Positions 31,445 to 39,487 of a stretch of 64,000 nt of DNA are shown here, piece by piece. Every line of letters starts with the position of its first letter. Position 1 is the stretch's first letter. The notes beneath the pieces are model-generated. The model saw nothing but the letters and a program-made list of their open reading frames with translations, did no database searches and was not told the DNA's origin. The stretch comes from Syntrophobacterales bacterium (GTDB taxonomy: Bacteria; Desulfobacterota; Desulfobaccia; Desulfobaccales; 0-14-0-80-60-11), in contig JAILZL010000009.1 in assembly GCA_023512475.1 (NCBI GenBank), positions 1-64,000 on the forward strand, given 5' to 3'. The position numbers and the translations under genes are program-made.

Positions 31445-32623
31445 CTAAAAATCCTGCCGGGCCCGGGCGAACCCGGGAGCGGCCCGTTCAATGACCTCCT
31501 CCGGGACACAGAAGGCCAGGCGGAAATAGCCGGCCCGGCCAAAGCCGCGGCCCGGCACCGCCAGGATGTTTTCCGCCTTGAGGCGGGCCACAAAGGCGAG
31601 GTCGTCCCCCCCCGGCGCCTGAGGGAAGAAATAAAACGCCCCCTTGGGCATCACAAAGTTATAGCCGGCCTCCCGCAACACCCGGGCCAGGAGCTCCCGG
31701 CGCCGGGCATAGGGGCGCACCTCCACCGCTTCCCCCACCACCGCGGCCACCACCCGCTGCATCAGGGCCGGGGCGTTGACAAACCCGAGGATGCGGTTGG
31801 CCAGGACCATGCCGGCCAGAAGCTCCTCCCGGTCCGCCGCCCGGGGTGACACCGCCGCCAGCCCCAGGCGCTCCCCGGGAATGGAGAGCTCCTTGGAATA
31901 GGAGGTGATGAGGATGGTGTGGGGATAGACCTGAAAGATATTGGGCAGGGTCAGATCATCATACACCAGCCGGCCGTAGGGTTCGTCCGCCAACAGATAG
32001 ACCGGCTCCCCCCGACGGGTCCCGAACTCCGTCAGCAGCCGCCCCACTTCCCGGAGGGCCGCCTCCTCATACACCTGGCCGGTGGGGTTGTGGGGCGAAT
32101 TGAGGATGAGGGCCCGGGTGCGGGGCCCCAGGGCCGCGGCGATGGCGGCGGGATCCAGGGAAAAGGTCGCGTCCGTCTCCACCACCCGGGGCACCCCGCC
32201 GTGATTGTCCACATAAAACAGGTATTCCGGAAAGTACGGGGCCAGGATGAGGACCTCATCCCCCGGGTCCAGCAGGGCCTTCAGGGCGATGTTGAGCCCC
32301 CCGGCGGCGCCGCAGGTGAGGATCAGGTCCCCGGCGGTCAACGGCTCGCCGTACCGCGCCCGCAACGAGGCGGCCAAGACTTCCCGGACGGCGGGCAGCC
32401 CGGCGTTGGGCATATAGCCGTGGAGGCCGGGACGGGGGTCCGCCGCCGCCTCCCTGAGGGCCTCCTTGAAGCGGGGCGGCGGCTCCAGGTCCGGGTTCCC
32501 TAAAGTAAAATCGCAGACCCGCTCCGGCCCCAGACGGGCCTTGAGCTCCGCCCCTTCCTCAAACATGCGCCGGATCCAGGAGGCCCCCTCCAGGGCCGCC
32601 CGGATCTTTCGGGACACACTCAT
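31445..32623 (-). CDS. PLP-dependent class I aminotransferase, 392 aa
   Basis: Fold type I aminotransferase related to aspartate/aromatic aminotransferases. Landmarks: DFTLGNPDLEPP, HGYMPNAGLPAVREVLA, the LNSPHNPTGQVY motif, LADEPYGRLVYDD (PLP-binding Asp and Tyr) and the Schiff-base lysine in LITSYSKELSIPGERLG; the C-terminal Arg in AGYFRLAFCVPEE binds the carboxylate. GGGAGTGAGG precedes the ATG at 32623. Substrate cannot be told from sequence; the run of minus-strand genes suggests amino-acid metabolism with the threonine dehydratase. Confidence 0.93.
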   Translation of the reverse strand: MSVSRKIRAALEGASWIRRMFEEGAELKARLGPERVCDFTLGNPDLEPPPRFKEALREAAADPRPGLHGYMPNAGLPAVREVLAASLRARYGEPLTAGDLILTCGAAGGLNIALKALLDPGDEVLILAPYFPEYLFYVDNHGGVPRVVETDATFSLDPAAIAAALGPRTRALILNSPHNPTGQVYEEAALREVGRLLTEFGTRRGEPVYLLADEPYGRLVYDDLTLPNIFQVYPHTILITSYSKELSIPGERLGLAAVSPRAADREELLAGMVLANRILGFVNAPALMQRVVAAVVGEAVEVRPYARRRELLARVLREAGYNFVMPKGAFYFFPQAPGGDDLAFVARLKAENILAVPGRGFGRAGYFRLAFCVPEEVIERAAPGFARARQDF

Positions 32624-32738
32624 GATTGCCTCACTCCCCCGCCTGGGCGGGGCCCTTTTGTCTTTCCCCTGAGGCGACGCCTGCACGCGGCCCCTGCGCC
32701 GGCAGCTTGCGGCCGGCCGGGCCCCGGCTCCCGGGTCT

Positions 32739-33467
32739 TCAGTTTCCCCGCCCCCGTCGGCCGTGGCGCAGATCCGCCGCCGCCTGGGGAGGCAGACCGG
32801 CGGCCAGCAGTGCGCCGGCGGTGCGCTCCACGTCATAGGCCACCCGGCGGATCTCCACCCGCACCTTGTCTTCCACATGAAGCAGGGCGTAGCTGGCCCG
32901 GGGATCACCGTCCTTGGGGAAGCCCACACTGCCGGGATTGAAGATCCAGGTGCCCGCCACCCGGCGCGCCATGGGGATGTGGGTGTGGCCGATGAGGAGG
33001 ACCTCCGCCTCCAGGTCCTGCACCACCGGCGCCAACTCCTCATCGGAAAGCCGGGGTCGCAGGTATTCCCGCACATGCCGGGGGCTGCCGTGGGTCAACA
33101 GCAGGCGGCGGCCGTTGACCTCCAGGGAGAGACGCTCCGGCAGAGCCCGGAGAAAGGCCCTGGTCTCCTCCCCCACCCGCGCCCGGGTCCAGCGGTAGAT
33201 GGCCAGACCCATCTCGGTGATGGCCGGATTGAGGAATTCGCCGACGGGATCCGGCACCTCCGCCGCCACCGCCAGGTCGTAATTACCCACCACCCCCGGG
33301 AGGCCCAGCTCCCGGATGCGGGCCACCACCTCATCGGGGAAAGGGTTGTAGCCCACCAGATCCCCCAGGTGATAGACCGCCTCCACCCCCTGGGCGGAGA
33401 TGTCCGCCAGGGTGGCCTCCAGGGCCGGAAGATTGCCGTGAATATCCGAAATGACCGCCAACTTCAT
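32739..33467 (-). CDS. YfcE/MJ0936-type metallophosphoesterase, 242 aa
   Basis: Calcineurin-like phosphodiesterase. All metal motifs are present: AVISDIHGNLPALEA, HLGDLVGYNPFPDEV, VVGNYDLAV (Asn ligand), LLTHGSPRH and LIGHTHIP, then IFNPGSVGFPKDGDPRASYALL. Substrate unknown; cyclic or nucleotide phosphodiesters are usual. Start at MKLAVISD fits the family. A related gene lies at 38.6 kb. Confidence 0.92.
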   Translation of the reverse strand: MKLAVISDIHGNLPALEATLADISAQGVEAVYHLGDLVGYNPFPDEVVARIRELGLPGVVGNYDLAVAAEVPDPVGEFLNPAITEMGLAIYRWTRARVGEETRAFLRALPERLSLEVNGRRLLLTHGSPRHVREYLRPRLSDEELAPVVQDLEAEVLLIGHTHIPMARRVAGTWIFNPGSVGFPKDGDPRASYALLHVEDKVRVEIRRVAYDVERTAGALLAAGLPPQAAADLRHGRRGRGN

Positions 33468-33522
33468 AGCATCATGCCAGCACCGCAACGCCGCCCATCT
33501 TCCGGGACCAGCCTTCCCCGCC

Positions 33523-34740
33523 TCAGGTTCCCCCCAGGGGGGTGCACTGCACCTGATAGCCCGCCTGGGTCAAGGCGGCGCACACCTGTTCCCCGTGGGC
33601 GGCACTCCGGGTCTCCAGGTGCAGCTCCACCCGGGTGAGGTCCAGGGGCAGGTCCCGGGCCATGCGGTCATGAAACAGGTGCAGGATGTTGGCCTCCTGC
33701 TCCCCCACCAGGGTGGCCAGGCGCCCCAGGGAGCCGGGCCGATCCGGCAGCACCACGGTGAGGGTGAGGAGGCGCCCCCTGAGAAGCAGGGCCCGGACCA
33801 GCACCCGCTCCAGGAGCGGAATGTCCATGTTGCCGCCGCTCACCACCAGGACCACCCGGTGGCCCAGCTCCCGGCCGGCCAGGGGTCCGAGGAGCGCCGC
33901 GGCGGTCACTGCGCCCGCCCCCTCCGCCAGCACCTTTTTGCTCTCCAGCAACAGGAGCACCGCCTGGGCGATGTCCCCTTCCCCCACCAGCACCACCTCA
34001 TCCAGCAGGCGCTTCAGAAGGGGGAAGGTATGCCCGCCGGTGAGGGGCACCCGGATGCCGTCGGCCAGGGTCTCCCGGGCCGCCACCGGGGTGGGTTCCC
34101 CCCGGGCCAGGGCTGCGGCCAGGGACGGCACCTGGGCCGTCTGCACCCCCACCAGCCGCACCCCGGGGCGCCCCCCCTTCAGGGCCACGGCACAGCCCGC
34201 CGCCAGGCCGCCGCCCCCCACCGGCAGAAGCACCGTGTCCACCTCCGGAAGGTCCTCAAGAATCTCCAGCCCCAGGGTCCCCTGGCCGGCCACCACCTCC
34301 GGATCGTCGTACGGGTGGATGAAAATATAGCCCTCATCCCCCAGTTCCCGGGCCCGGGCCAGGGCCTGGGAGAGATCCCGGCCATGCAGCAGCACCCGGG
34401 CACCGTAGCCCTGGGCGGCCAACTGCTTGGAGAGGGAAGCCCCCTCCGGCATGACGATGACCGCCTCCAGCCCCAGGACGCCGGCGGCAAAGGCCACGGC
34501 CTGGCCGTGGTTGCCGGCGGAGGCCGCCACCACCCGCTGGCCCTCCCCCCGCTCCTTCAGGAGCGTCAGGCGGTTCAGCGCCCCCCGGAGCTTGAAGGAC
34601 CCGGTGGTCTGGAGGTTTTCCAGCTTGAGATGGACTTCCGCGTCGGCCAGCCGGCTCAAGGTGCGGGAGTACACCAGCGGGGTGCGGAGCGCCAGCCCAC
34701 CCAGCCGCGTCCGGGCCGCCTGGATCTCCGCCAGGGTCAT
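33523..34740 (-). CDS. ilvA: Threonine dehydratase (threonine ammonia-lyase), 405 aa
   Basis: Converts threonine to 2-oxobutanoate and ammonia. PLP lysine in LENLQTTGSFKLRGALNRL, phosphate-binding GGGGLAAGCA, and typical GNHGQAVAFAA. A C-terminal ACT-like domain (LTVVLPDRPGSLGRLATLVGEQEANILHLFHDR) follows at ~330. The short ACT end, without the double ACT of E. coli IlvA, resembles the TdcB-plus-ACT form common in other bacteria. Confidence 0.93.
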   Translation of the reverse strand: MTLAEIQAARTRLGGLALRTPLVYSRTLSRLADAEVHLKLENLQTTGSFKLRGALNRLTLLKERGEGQRVVAASAGNHGQAVAFAAGVLGLEAVIVMPEGASLSKQLAAQGYGARVLLHGRDLSQALARARELGDEGYIFIHPYDDPEVVAGQGTLGLEILEDLPEVDTVLLPVGGGGLAAGCAVALKGGRPGVRLVGVQTAQVPSLAAALARGEPTPVAARETLADGIRVPLTGGHTFPLLKRLLDEVVLVGEGDIAQAVLLLLESKKVLAEGAGAVTAAALLGPLAGRELGHRVVLVVSGGNMDIPLLERVLVRALLLRGRLLTLTVVLPDRPGSLGRLATLVGEQEANILHLFHDRMARDLPLDLTRVELHLETRSAAHGEQVCAALTQAGYQVQCTPLGGT

Positions 34741-34783
34741 GGCGAGGCCGCCTTCGGCTTCCGGCCCGGAGGCATGACCGCCC

Positions 34784-35221
34784 TCAGGCCCGCTGGGCCT
34801 TGCGCCAGCCCGCCGCCTTGACCTCCTCTACATAGGCCAGCCATTCTTCCTTCAGGGTCTTCAGATACAGGGGCAGGTTCTCCTTGATCAGGGGCTCCAG
34901 GCGGCGGTGCAGGGCGGCGTTCACCTCCAGGTCATGGGGGGTGAAGCCCTGCCAGCTGAGATAGCCTTCATCAAAGAGGAACTCCGGAGTCACTTCCCGG
35001 GTGATGCCCCGCTGCCTCAGGAGGAACTGGGCCCCTTCCAGATCATATTCCATGATCCAGCCGCAGTCCTCCACCATGCTCTCCTCATCCCAGGTCGCCA
35101 GATGGCGGCATTCCGGACAGTACAAGGCCACCAGGATCTCCGGGGTGAGGATGTTGTCATAAAAATTGAGATAGGCCGTTTGGCGGCCACAGGCGCAGTC
35201 CCGTCGGTGCTGCAGACACAT
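34784..35221 (-). CDS. Hypothetical protein with N-terminal cysteine motif, 145 aa
   Basis: Starts MCLQHRRDCACGRQTAYLNFYDNIL after AGAGGAG. CxCG and a later CPEC near residue 35 could form a zinc site. Acidic and aromatic-rich afterwards (DCGWIMEYDLEGAQFLL, EEWLAYVEEVKAAGW). No family recognised; same length and look as conserved small proteins of Desulfobacterota, but that is an impression. Confidence 0.6.
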   Translation of the reverse strand: MCLQHRRDCACGRQTAYLNFYDNILTPEILVALYCPECRHLATWDEESMVEDCGWIMEYDLEGAQFLLRQRGITREVTPEFLFDEGYLSWQGFTPHDLEVNAALHRRLEPLIKENLPLYLKTLKEEWLAYVEEVKAAGWRKAQRA

Positions 35222-35317
35222 GTTCGCCGCTCCTCTTGCCAAACTGCTCTGTTCTTACTAGTTTTTGGGCAGAATGACAAGAATTCCCCGGGACGGCAAA
35301 GCGTCAGGAGGCCACAG

Positions 35318-36061
35318 ATGGACGTGCTCAGGGAGCTCCTGGCCCGGGTGCCGGGCCGCTTCTCCACGGAACTGGGGATTGACGTGGCCGCCGGGCCACA
35401 GGAGCGGCAGAAATGGTTCCTGGCCGCGGTGCTCTTCGGAGCCCGCATCTCCGGTCAGCTGGCGGCCCGCACCTACCGGGTCTTTGCCGCCGCCGGGGTC
35501 CTCACCCCCCAGGCCATCCGGGAGACAGGCTGGGACGGCCTGGTGGCCCTGCTGGATGAAGGCGGCTACGCCCGCTATGACTTCAAGACTGCCACCAAAC
35601 TCCTCACCCTGATGGAGAGCCTGGAGCGGGACTACGACGGCGACCTGGACCGGCTGGCGGCCCTGGCCGCCGACCCCCGGGACCTGGAACAGCGCCTCAT
35701 GGCCCTGGGGAAAGGGGTGGGGCCCGCCACGGTCAACATCTTCCTCCGGGAACTGCGGGGCATCTGGCCGCTGGCCCGGCCCTCCCTCAGTCCCCTGGCA
35801 CAGCTGGCGGCGGAACACCTGAAACTTCTGCCCCCCGGTCTGGATCCCCAGGCCGCCGTGGCGGCCCTGGAAGAGCGCTGGCAGTCCGCTCCGGTGCCCG
35901 GCTTCGTCTTCCCGGATCTGGAAGCGGCCTTGGTGCGCCTGGGCCGGGATTTCTGCCGCAAGGATCGCCTCCGCCGCCCCTGCCCCCTGGCCGAGGTCTG
36001 TGGCCGGGGCCCGGAAAGTCTGGGTGTAAAGCCCACGTCTTCCCCCAAGTCTGGGTCTTAA
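35318..36061 (+). CDS. HhH-GPD (endonuclease III-like) protein, probably catalytically changed, 247 aa
   Basis: Helix-hairpin-helix at ~135 (LMALGKGVGPATVNIFLRELRG) and a C-terminal cysteine cluster place it in the Nth/MutY superfamily. Two things are off. The catalytic Lys of the hairpin (GVGxKTA) is replaced (GVGPATV), and the Asp that follows ~18 residues later is not seen (WPLARPSLSP). The iron-sulfur cluster has only three cysteines (FCRKDRLRRPCPLAEVC). It may bind DNA without glycosylase activity. AGGAGG seven bases before the ATG. Confidence 0.7.
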   Translation: MDVLRELLARVPGRFSTELGIDVAAGPQERQKWFLAAVLFGARISGQLAARTYRVFAAAGVLTPQAIRETGWDGLVALLDEGGYARYDFKTATKLLTLMESLERDYDGDLDRLAALAADPRDLEQRLMALGKGVGPATVNIFLRELRGIWPLARPSLSPLAQLAAEHLKLLPPGLDPQAAVAALEERWQSAPVPGFVFPDLEAALVRLGRDFCRKDRLRRPCPLAEVCGRGPESLGVKPTSSPKSGS

Positions 36062-36243
36062 GGGCTCAATTCCATGCCGGGACGGCGACCCGGAGCGGGG
36101 CACGCCGCCCCAGGCCGGATGCGCCCGGCTCCTCCCTGAGCCTCCTCCCCCGTTCATGCTTCTCCTTTTCCTGATAGGCAAAGTTTGCCGCCCCTGCCGG
36201 GAGGATGACTTCTTTTTTTAATGATATCGATAACATATATATC
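36062..36243. other. Upstream region of the FlgM-like gene
   Basis: Ends in an AT-rich stretch (AATGATATCGATAACATA, about 36215-36240) just before the sigma-54 promoter. Such stretches often bind IHF or activators. No gene seen. Confidence 0.4.
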
Positions 36244-36259
36244 TGGCACCTTTCTTGCT
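36244..36259 (+). promoter_or_regulatory. Sigma-54 promoter
   Basis: TGGCAC, five bases, TTGCT: full match to the -24/-12 consensus with correct spacing (GG at 36245, GC at 36257). The expected start of transcription is ~12 bases after the GC, leaving a short leader with AAAGGAG at 36280. Confidence 0.85.
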
Positions 36260-36292
36260 TTCCTCTGGGGCAAAACCTCAAAGGAGATGGCG

Positions 36293-36601
36293 GTGGACAT
36301 CACCCGTCTGACCCTGGATGGAACGCTGGGCCTCCGGGAGCCGGAGGAGCAGCAGGAGCCTTCTCAGGCGGCGGCTCCCCGGCCCCCCTCGCCTCCCCCC
36401 CTGGCCGAGGGGGACCGGGTGGAGTTGGTTCGCGCCCAGAATCTGGCTTCTCCCCTGCCCCAGGCGGTGGATCTGAAGGAGGCTCTCCGGCTGCTGGCCC
36501 AGGTGGCCCGGCAGGTGGAGGCCGCTGACCGCCAGGATCTGCGCCGCCTCTATCATGACGAGCCGCTGAGGGAGCTGTGCTGCCGGCTCACGGAGGCCTG
36601 A
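36293..36601 (+). CDS. FlgM-like small protein behind a sigma-54 promoter, 102 aa
   Basis: GTG start six bases after AAAGGAG; the ATG at 36287 touches that site. The N-terminus (VDITRLTLDG) and a proline-rich linker lead to GDRVELVRAQNLASPLPQAVDLKEALRLLAQVARQVEAADRQDLRRLYHDEPLRELCCRL. The GDRVEL sequence and a helical C-terminal end resemble FlgM, the anti-sigma-28 factor exported through the flagellum. Identity is tentative; the sigma-54 promoter supports a flagellar role. Confidence 0.5.
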   Translation: MDITRLTLDGTLGLREPEEQQEPSQAAAPRPPSPPPLAEGDRVELVRAQNLASPLPQAVDLKEALRLLAQVARQVEAADRQDLRRLYHDEPLRELCCRLTEA

Positions 36602-37103
36602 GCCCGGCCTGGGGACAGGACCTGCCGACCACGATCAAGGGGCGAAGCCGGTTTTCCGGCCTGCCTCATCGGCCGGCGCCGGCCACCCCGGGGAGGAGAG
36701 GAGGGCGCCGGCTGCTCAAGTGAGGGCAGAGCCGCGGAATGGTGGACGGCCCGGCGGGCCCACCCGCTGGGAGTTCATGCCGCAGGGCTGGCGGCAGGAT
36801 CCGGGAACGCGCATGACGGGCGGGCCTGCCAGACTCGCAGGAACGGAGCAGGCGCCTTGAGTGGACGGGAGGAAAGGGAGCAGGCGCCCTGAGGTGACGG
36901 GAAAGGCAGCGGCTCCTGGACGCTCGAGGTGGGGGCCATGGCTAGACGGGACACCCATGGGAGGGAGGGGATCCTCAACGCTCGGGGCCGGGTGGTCCCC
37001 GGCCACCCCCTTCTCCGCCCGGACCCGGCCCCTTGAGGACCGCCGTGGGGAAAGATGGGAGGGGGAGAGGAGAACATGACTTTTTGTATGCGGGTATCGG
37101 GCG
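36602..37103. other. Intergenic stretch with a 32-bp tandem repeat
   Basis: No gene seen. GGAGCAGGCGCC starts at 36845 and again at 36877; the units continue alike for about 32 bp (36845-36908). No terminator with a T run follows the FlgM-like gene. Confidence 0.45.
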
Positions 37104-37532
37104 ATGAAAATTGACGACCTTATGCACCTTGTGACCCCCTCTCCTGCGGGTTCCTCTTCGAGAGGGCCGCAGGAGGATTTCGCCCCCTATCTGGGCGAGG
37201 CGGTGCGGGGCCGGTTTCCGGCTGCCGGACCCGGGGAGGCGGCTCTGGTGTCCGGTCCGGCCGCCGTGACTCCCCCCGGCCCGGAGGGGCCGCCCCCGGT
37301 CCTGGAAGCGGGCCTGCGGCGGCTGGAGGCCTTCGCCCGGGGGCTGGCGGACCCGGGGATCACGCTGCGGGACCTGGAACCCCTGGCCCAGGAGCTCATG
37401 CAGGACAGCCACCGACTCACCGCTCTGGCCCGGACTGTGCCTCCCGCCTCCCCGCTCAGGGCCCTGACGGAGGAAACCGCCGCCCTGGCCTACGTGGAGA
37501 GCTTCAAGTTCCAGCGGGGTGATTATCTCTGA
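37104..37532 (+). CDS. Hypothetical protein, 142 aa
   Basis: Starts MKIDDLMHLVTPSPAG; the first half is rich in Gly and Pro, the second half helical (GLRRLEAFARGLADPGITLRDLEPLAQELMQDSHRL) and ends ALAYVESFKFQRGDYL. No known family. The layout, a disordered start and helical end, is like FlgM-type or chaperone-type flagellar proteins, and it follows the FlgM-like gene on the same strand. No strong ribosome site. Confidence 0.5.
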   Translation: MKIDDLMHLVTPSPAGSSSRGPQEDFAPYLGEAVRGRFPAAGPGEAALVSGPAAVTPPGPEGPPPVLEAGLRRLEAFARGLADPGITLRDLEPLAQELMQDSHRLTALARTVPPASPLRALTEETAALAYVESFKFQRGDYL

Positions 37533-37538
37533 GTTTTA

Positions 37539-37725
37539 GCAGGCTGCTAAAAAACTCTCCTCCCCGGTGGGTGGTGGGATGAGGCTGGCCGATTTGCCCG
37601 GTTGGGCGAACGGGGCAGGGGTTCGGGAGGGGCCGAAGAACCCGCCGTAACTCGCCCCGGGGGGTAGGGTTGGGGCCCCCTGGCCTCTTCCATAAAAACC
37701 TTTTCAACCACCTGAACCTGCCAGG
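37539..37725 (+). repeat. Dispersed intergenic repeat, copy B
   Basis: Begins AGCAGGCTG, continues AAAACTCTCCTCC, GGTGGGATGAGGCTGGCCGA, GTTGGGCGAA, GGGGCCGAAGAACCCGCCG, CGCCCCGGGGGGTAGGGT, CTGGCCTCTTCC, AAAAACCTTTTC, ACCTGCCAGG. It matches copy C closely along its whole length, with a few insertions. Confidence 0.75.
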
Positions 37726-38318
37726 GGGCCAAAGGGAGGGCGGGACATGGGGGGTCCGTGCTTCCCTGTGAGCCTACGGGGGAAATCCACAAAAACAGAA
37801 GGGACCCACCAATTCGAGGCACCGTTCCCCACGTTCTGCGGAAAATCCACCGGCTATAAGGAAACCCGGGGCCTGCCGGCGGAAAAAGGGGGAAAGGCCG
37901 GGAAACATCCCAGGGCCGTCCGGGCCCCTTCCAGACCCCGGAAGCCCGTGCGGCGCAAAAAACGCCTGGGCTGTTTTTCCCGAAGTTTCCGGCCTCGCCT
38001 CACCGGCCGGGGCGGTTTCCCCAATGCTCCTGCGGTGCATGACCGGTCCGGGGAGTCCCGGGCAGGACGGCGGAGGGCCAAAGCGGGGCCGGGGGAGAAT
38101 GGGTGGCGGCGGTATCCGGACCCGGCCGGGGCAAAGGGGCAGGCGGGTAATGGCTAGCACAGGCTGAAAAGGGGGGGCCGGAGGGGGACTCCGGCGTCAG
38201 TTTCCGGCCCCGGGCCTTTGTGGGCGGCCCTGGAGGCCGGGTTTTCCTCAGGCCATGGTCTTTGCCCCCGGCTTCCGGGACTGTCCCGTCCCGGCCCCCC
38301 GGCCACGCCCCAAGAACC

Positions 38319-38522
38319 AGCAGGCTGTGGGGAAAACGCCCTCCTTGAAATCTGGTGGGAGGAGGCCGGCCGATTGTGCCAGTCCAGTAAAGCCTCATCC
38401 CATTTCTGGGATTGGGGCCGACGGACGGGAGTGGCCGAAAAACTCGCTGCAGCCCGCCCCGCGGGGTAGGGTCTGTGACCCCTGGCCCCTTCCCCGAAAA
38501 ACCTTTTCCACCACCTGCCAGG
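38319..38522 (+). repeat. Dispersed intergenic repeat, copy C
   Basis: Begins AGCAGGCTGTGGGGAAAACG, then CCCTCCTTGAAATCTGGTGG, GAGGCCGGCCGATT, CCTCATCCCATTTCTGGG, GTGGCCGAAAAACTCG, CCGCGGGGTAGGGT, CCTGGCCCCTTCCCCG, AAAAACCTTTTCC, CCACCTGCCAGG. Closest to copy B in the middle and to copy A at the start. About 0.6 kb separate B from C, both in plus orientation. Confidence 0.75.
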
Positions 38523-38628
38523 CGACGCACCCCCGGGCGGCCCCGGGGCCCCCGACGACGGTGCCCCCAGGCCGTCCCCCTGCCCTTGCCCCCCGCCAGC
38601 ACTGCCGCCGGGCCGGTGCAAACCACCC

Positions 38629-39162
38629 TCACGCCGGGAGGGAGAGCTTTCGGCTCAGCACCAGACCGTCGTCTTCGAGCCGGCGGATTTCCACCTCCAC
38701 CTCCCGGCCCTGGAAGGTCAGCAGGGCGTAGGTGGCGGGTTGCCCCCGATCCATGGGGCCTTTGAGATGCCCGGGATTGAGCCACCAGCCGCTTTCCCGC
38801 TCCTCCAAGGCCGGGACGTGCGTATGGCCATAGAGAATGAGATCCGCCTCCCAGGCCTCCTCCTGGGGATCCGGATCCCCGGGCCGGTCGTGGCGGTGCC
38901 GGCTGTCGGTGTGGGTAAGGAACAGTTTCACCCCCGCCAGCTCCACCCGCCGCCGGTTGGGAATGCGGGCATCGGCATATTCCGGGCAGTAGACCCCGGG
39001 GACCCCCACCACCTCGAGCCCCCGGGACGCCAGGATGGCCGCATCCCGATAATCATCGCCCAGATGCAGGGCCAGCGTGATGCCCTTCTCCTTCAGGAGG
39101 ACGGCCAGCCGCGCCAAGGCCGGGGCATTGCCATGACTGTCGCTTACCACCGCCACCCGCAT
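38629..39162 (-). CDS. Second YfcE-type metallophosphoesterase, 177 aa
   Basis: Motifs VAVVSDSHGNAPALARL, ALHLGDDYRDAAIL, FLTHTDSRHRH and LILYGHTHVPALEE are present. The GNxD motif (metal-bridging Asn) is replaced by VPGVYCPEYAD, so the metal site may differ from that of the gene at 32.7 kb. Ends with WWLNPGHLKGP, typical of the family. Start at MRVAVVSD. Confidence 0.88.
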   Translation of the reverse strand: MRVAVVSDSHGNAPALARLAVLLKEKGITLALHLGDDYRDAAILASRGLEVVGVPGVYCPEYADARIPNRRRVELAGVKLFLTHTDSRHRHDRPGDPDPQEEAWEADLILYGHTHVPALEERESGWWLNPGHLKGPMDRGQPATYALLTFQGREVEVEIRRLEDDGLVLSRKLSLPA

Positions 39163-39487
39163 CATTTCGCCTTGTCTCCCGCACCGCGCCATCATTCCCA
39201 CCGGTGACCACCGCCAGGAGCCTTGGGGGAACCGAAGGGGCGAAGGACGACGCCCGCGGCCATCTTCCTGAGGGCCTGCGCTCCCGGCGTCAGCCCCTCA
39301 GCCAGGGGCGGGCCTCCCCGGGGGCCTCGCCGTTGGCTTTCCTGAGGCATGGCCTTGCAGGACCGGGGCCGGAGCGCCCGCCCCTCTCTCCCGGCCCCCC
39401 GGCCCCTGGTCAGGCCTGCACGCCCCCTCATGGCGCAGGGACAGGCGTGAGGTGCCTGCCTCCGGATCTCCCCGCCCGGGGGCGCCC
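39163..39487. other. Intergenic stretch upstream of the phosphoesterase
   Basis: Between asnS (minus) and the phosphoesterase (minus). No gene, hairpin with T run or repeat that I can support. Confidence 0.4.

Larger units (their letters stand above)
37533..38628. other. Long non-coding stretch with two repeat copies
   Basis: About 1.1 kb with no convincing gene. Contains copies B and C of the dispersed repeat and the hairpin 37531-37557 right after the stop at 37532 (GAGTTTTAGCAG, one-base loop, CTGCTAAAAAACTC). The hairpin lacks a T run after it, so termination is uncertain. Confidence 0.5.
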
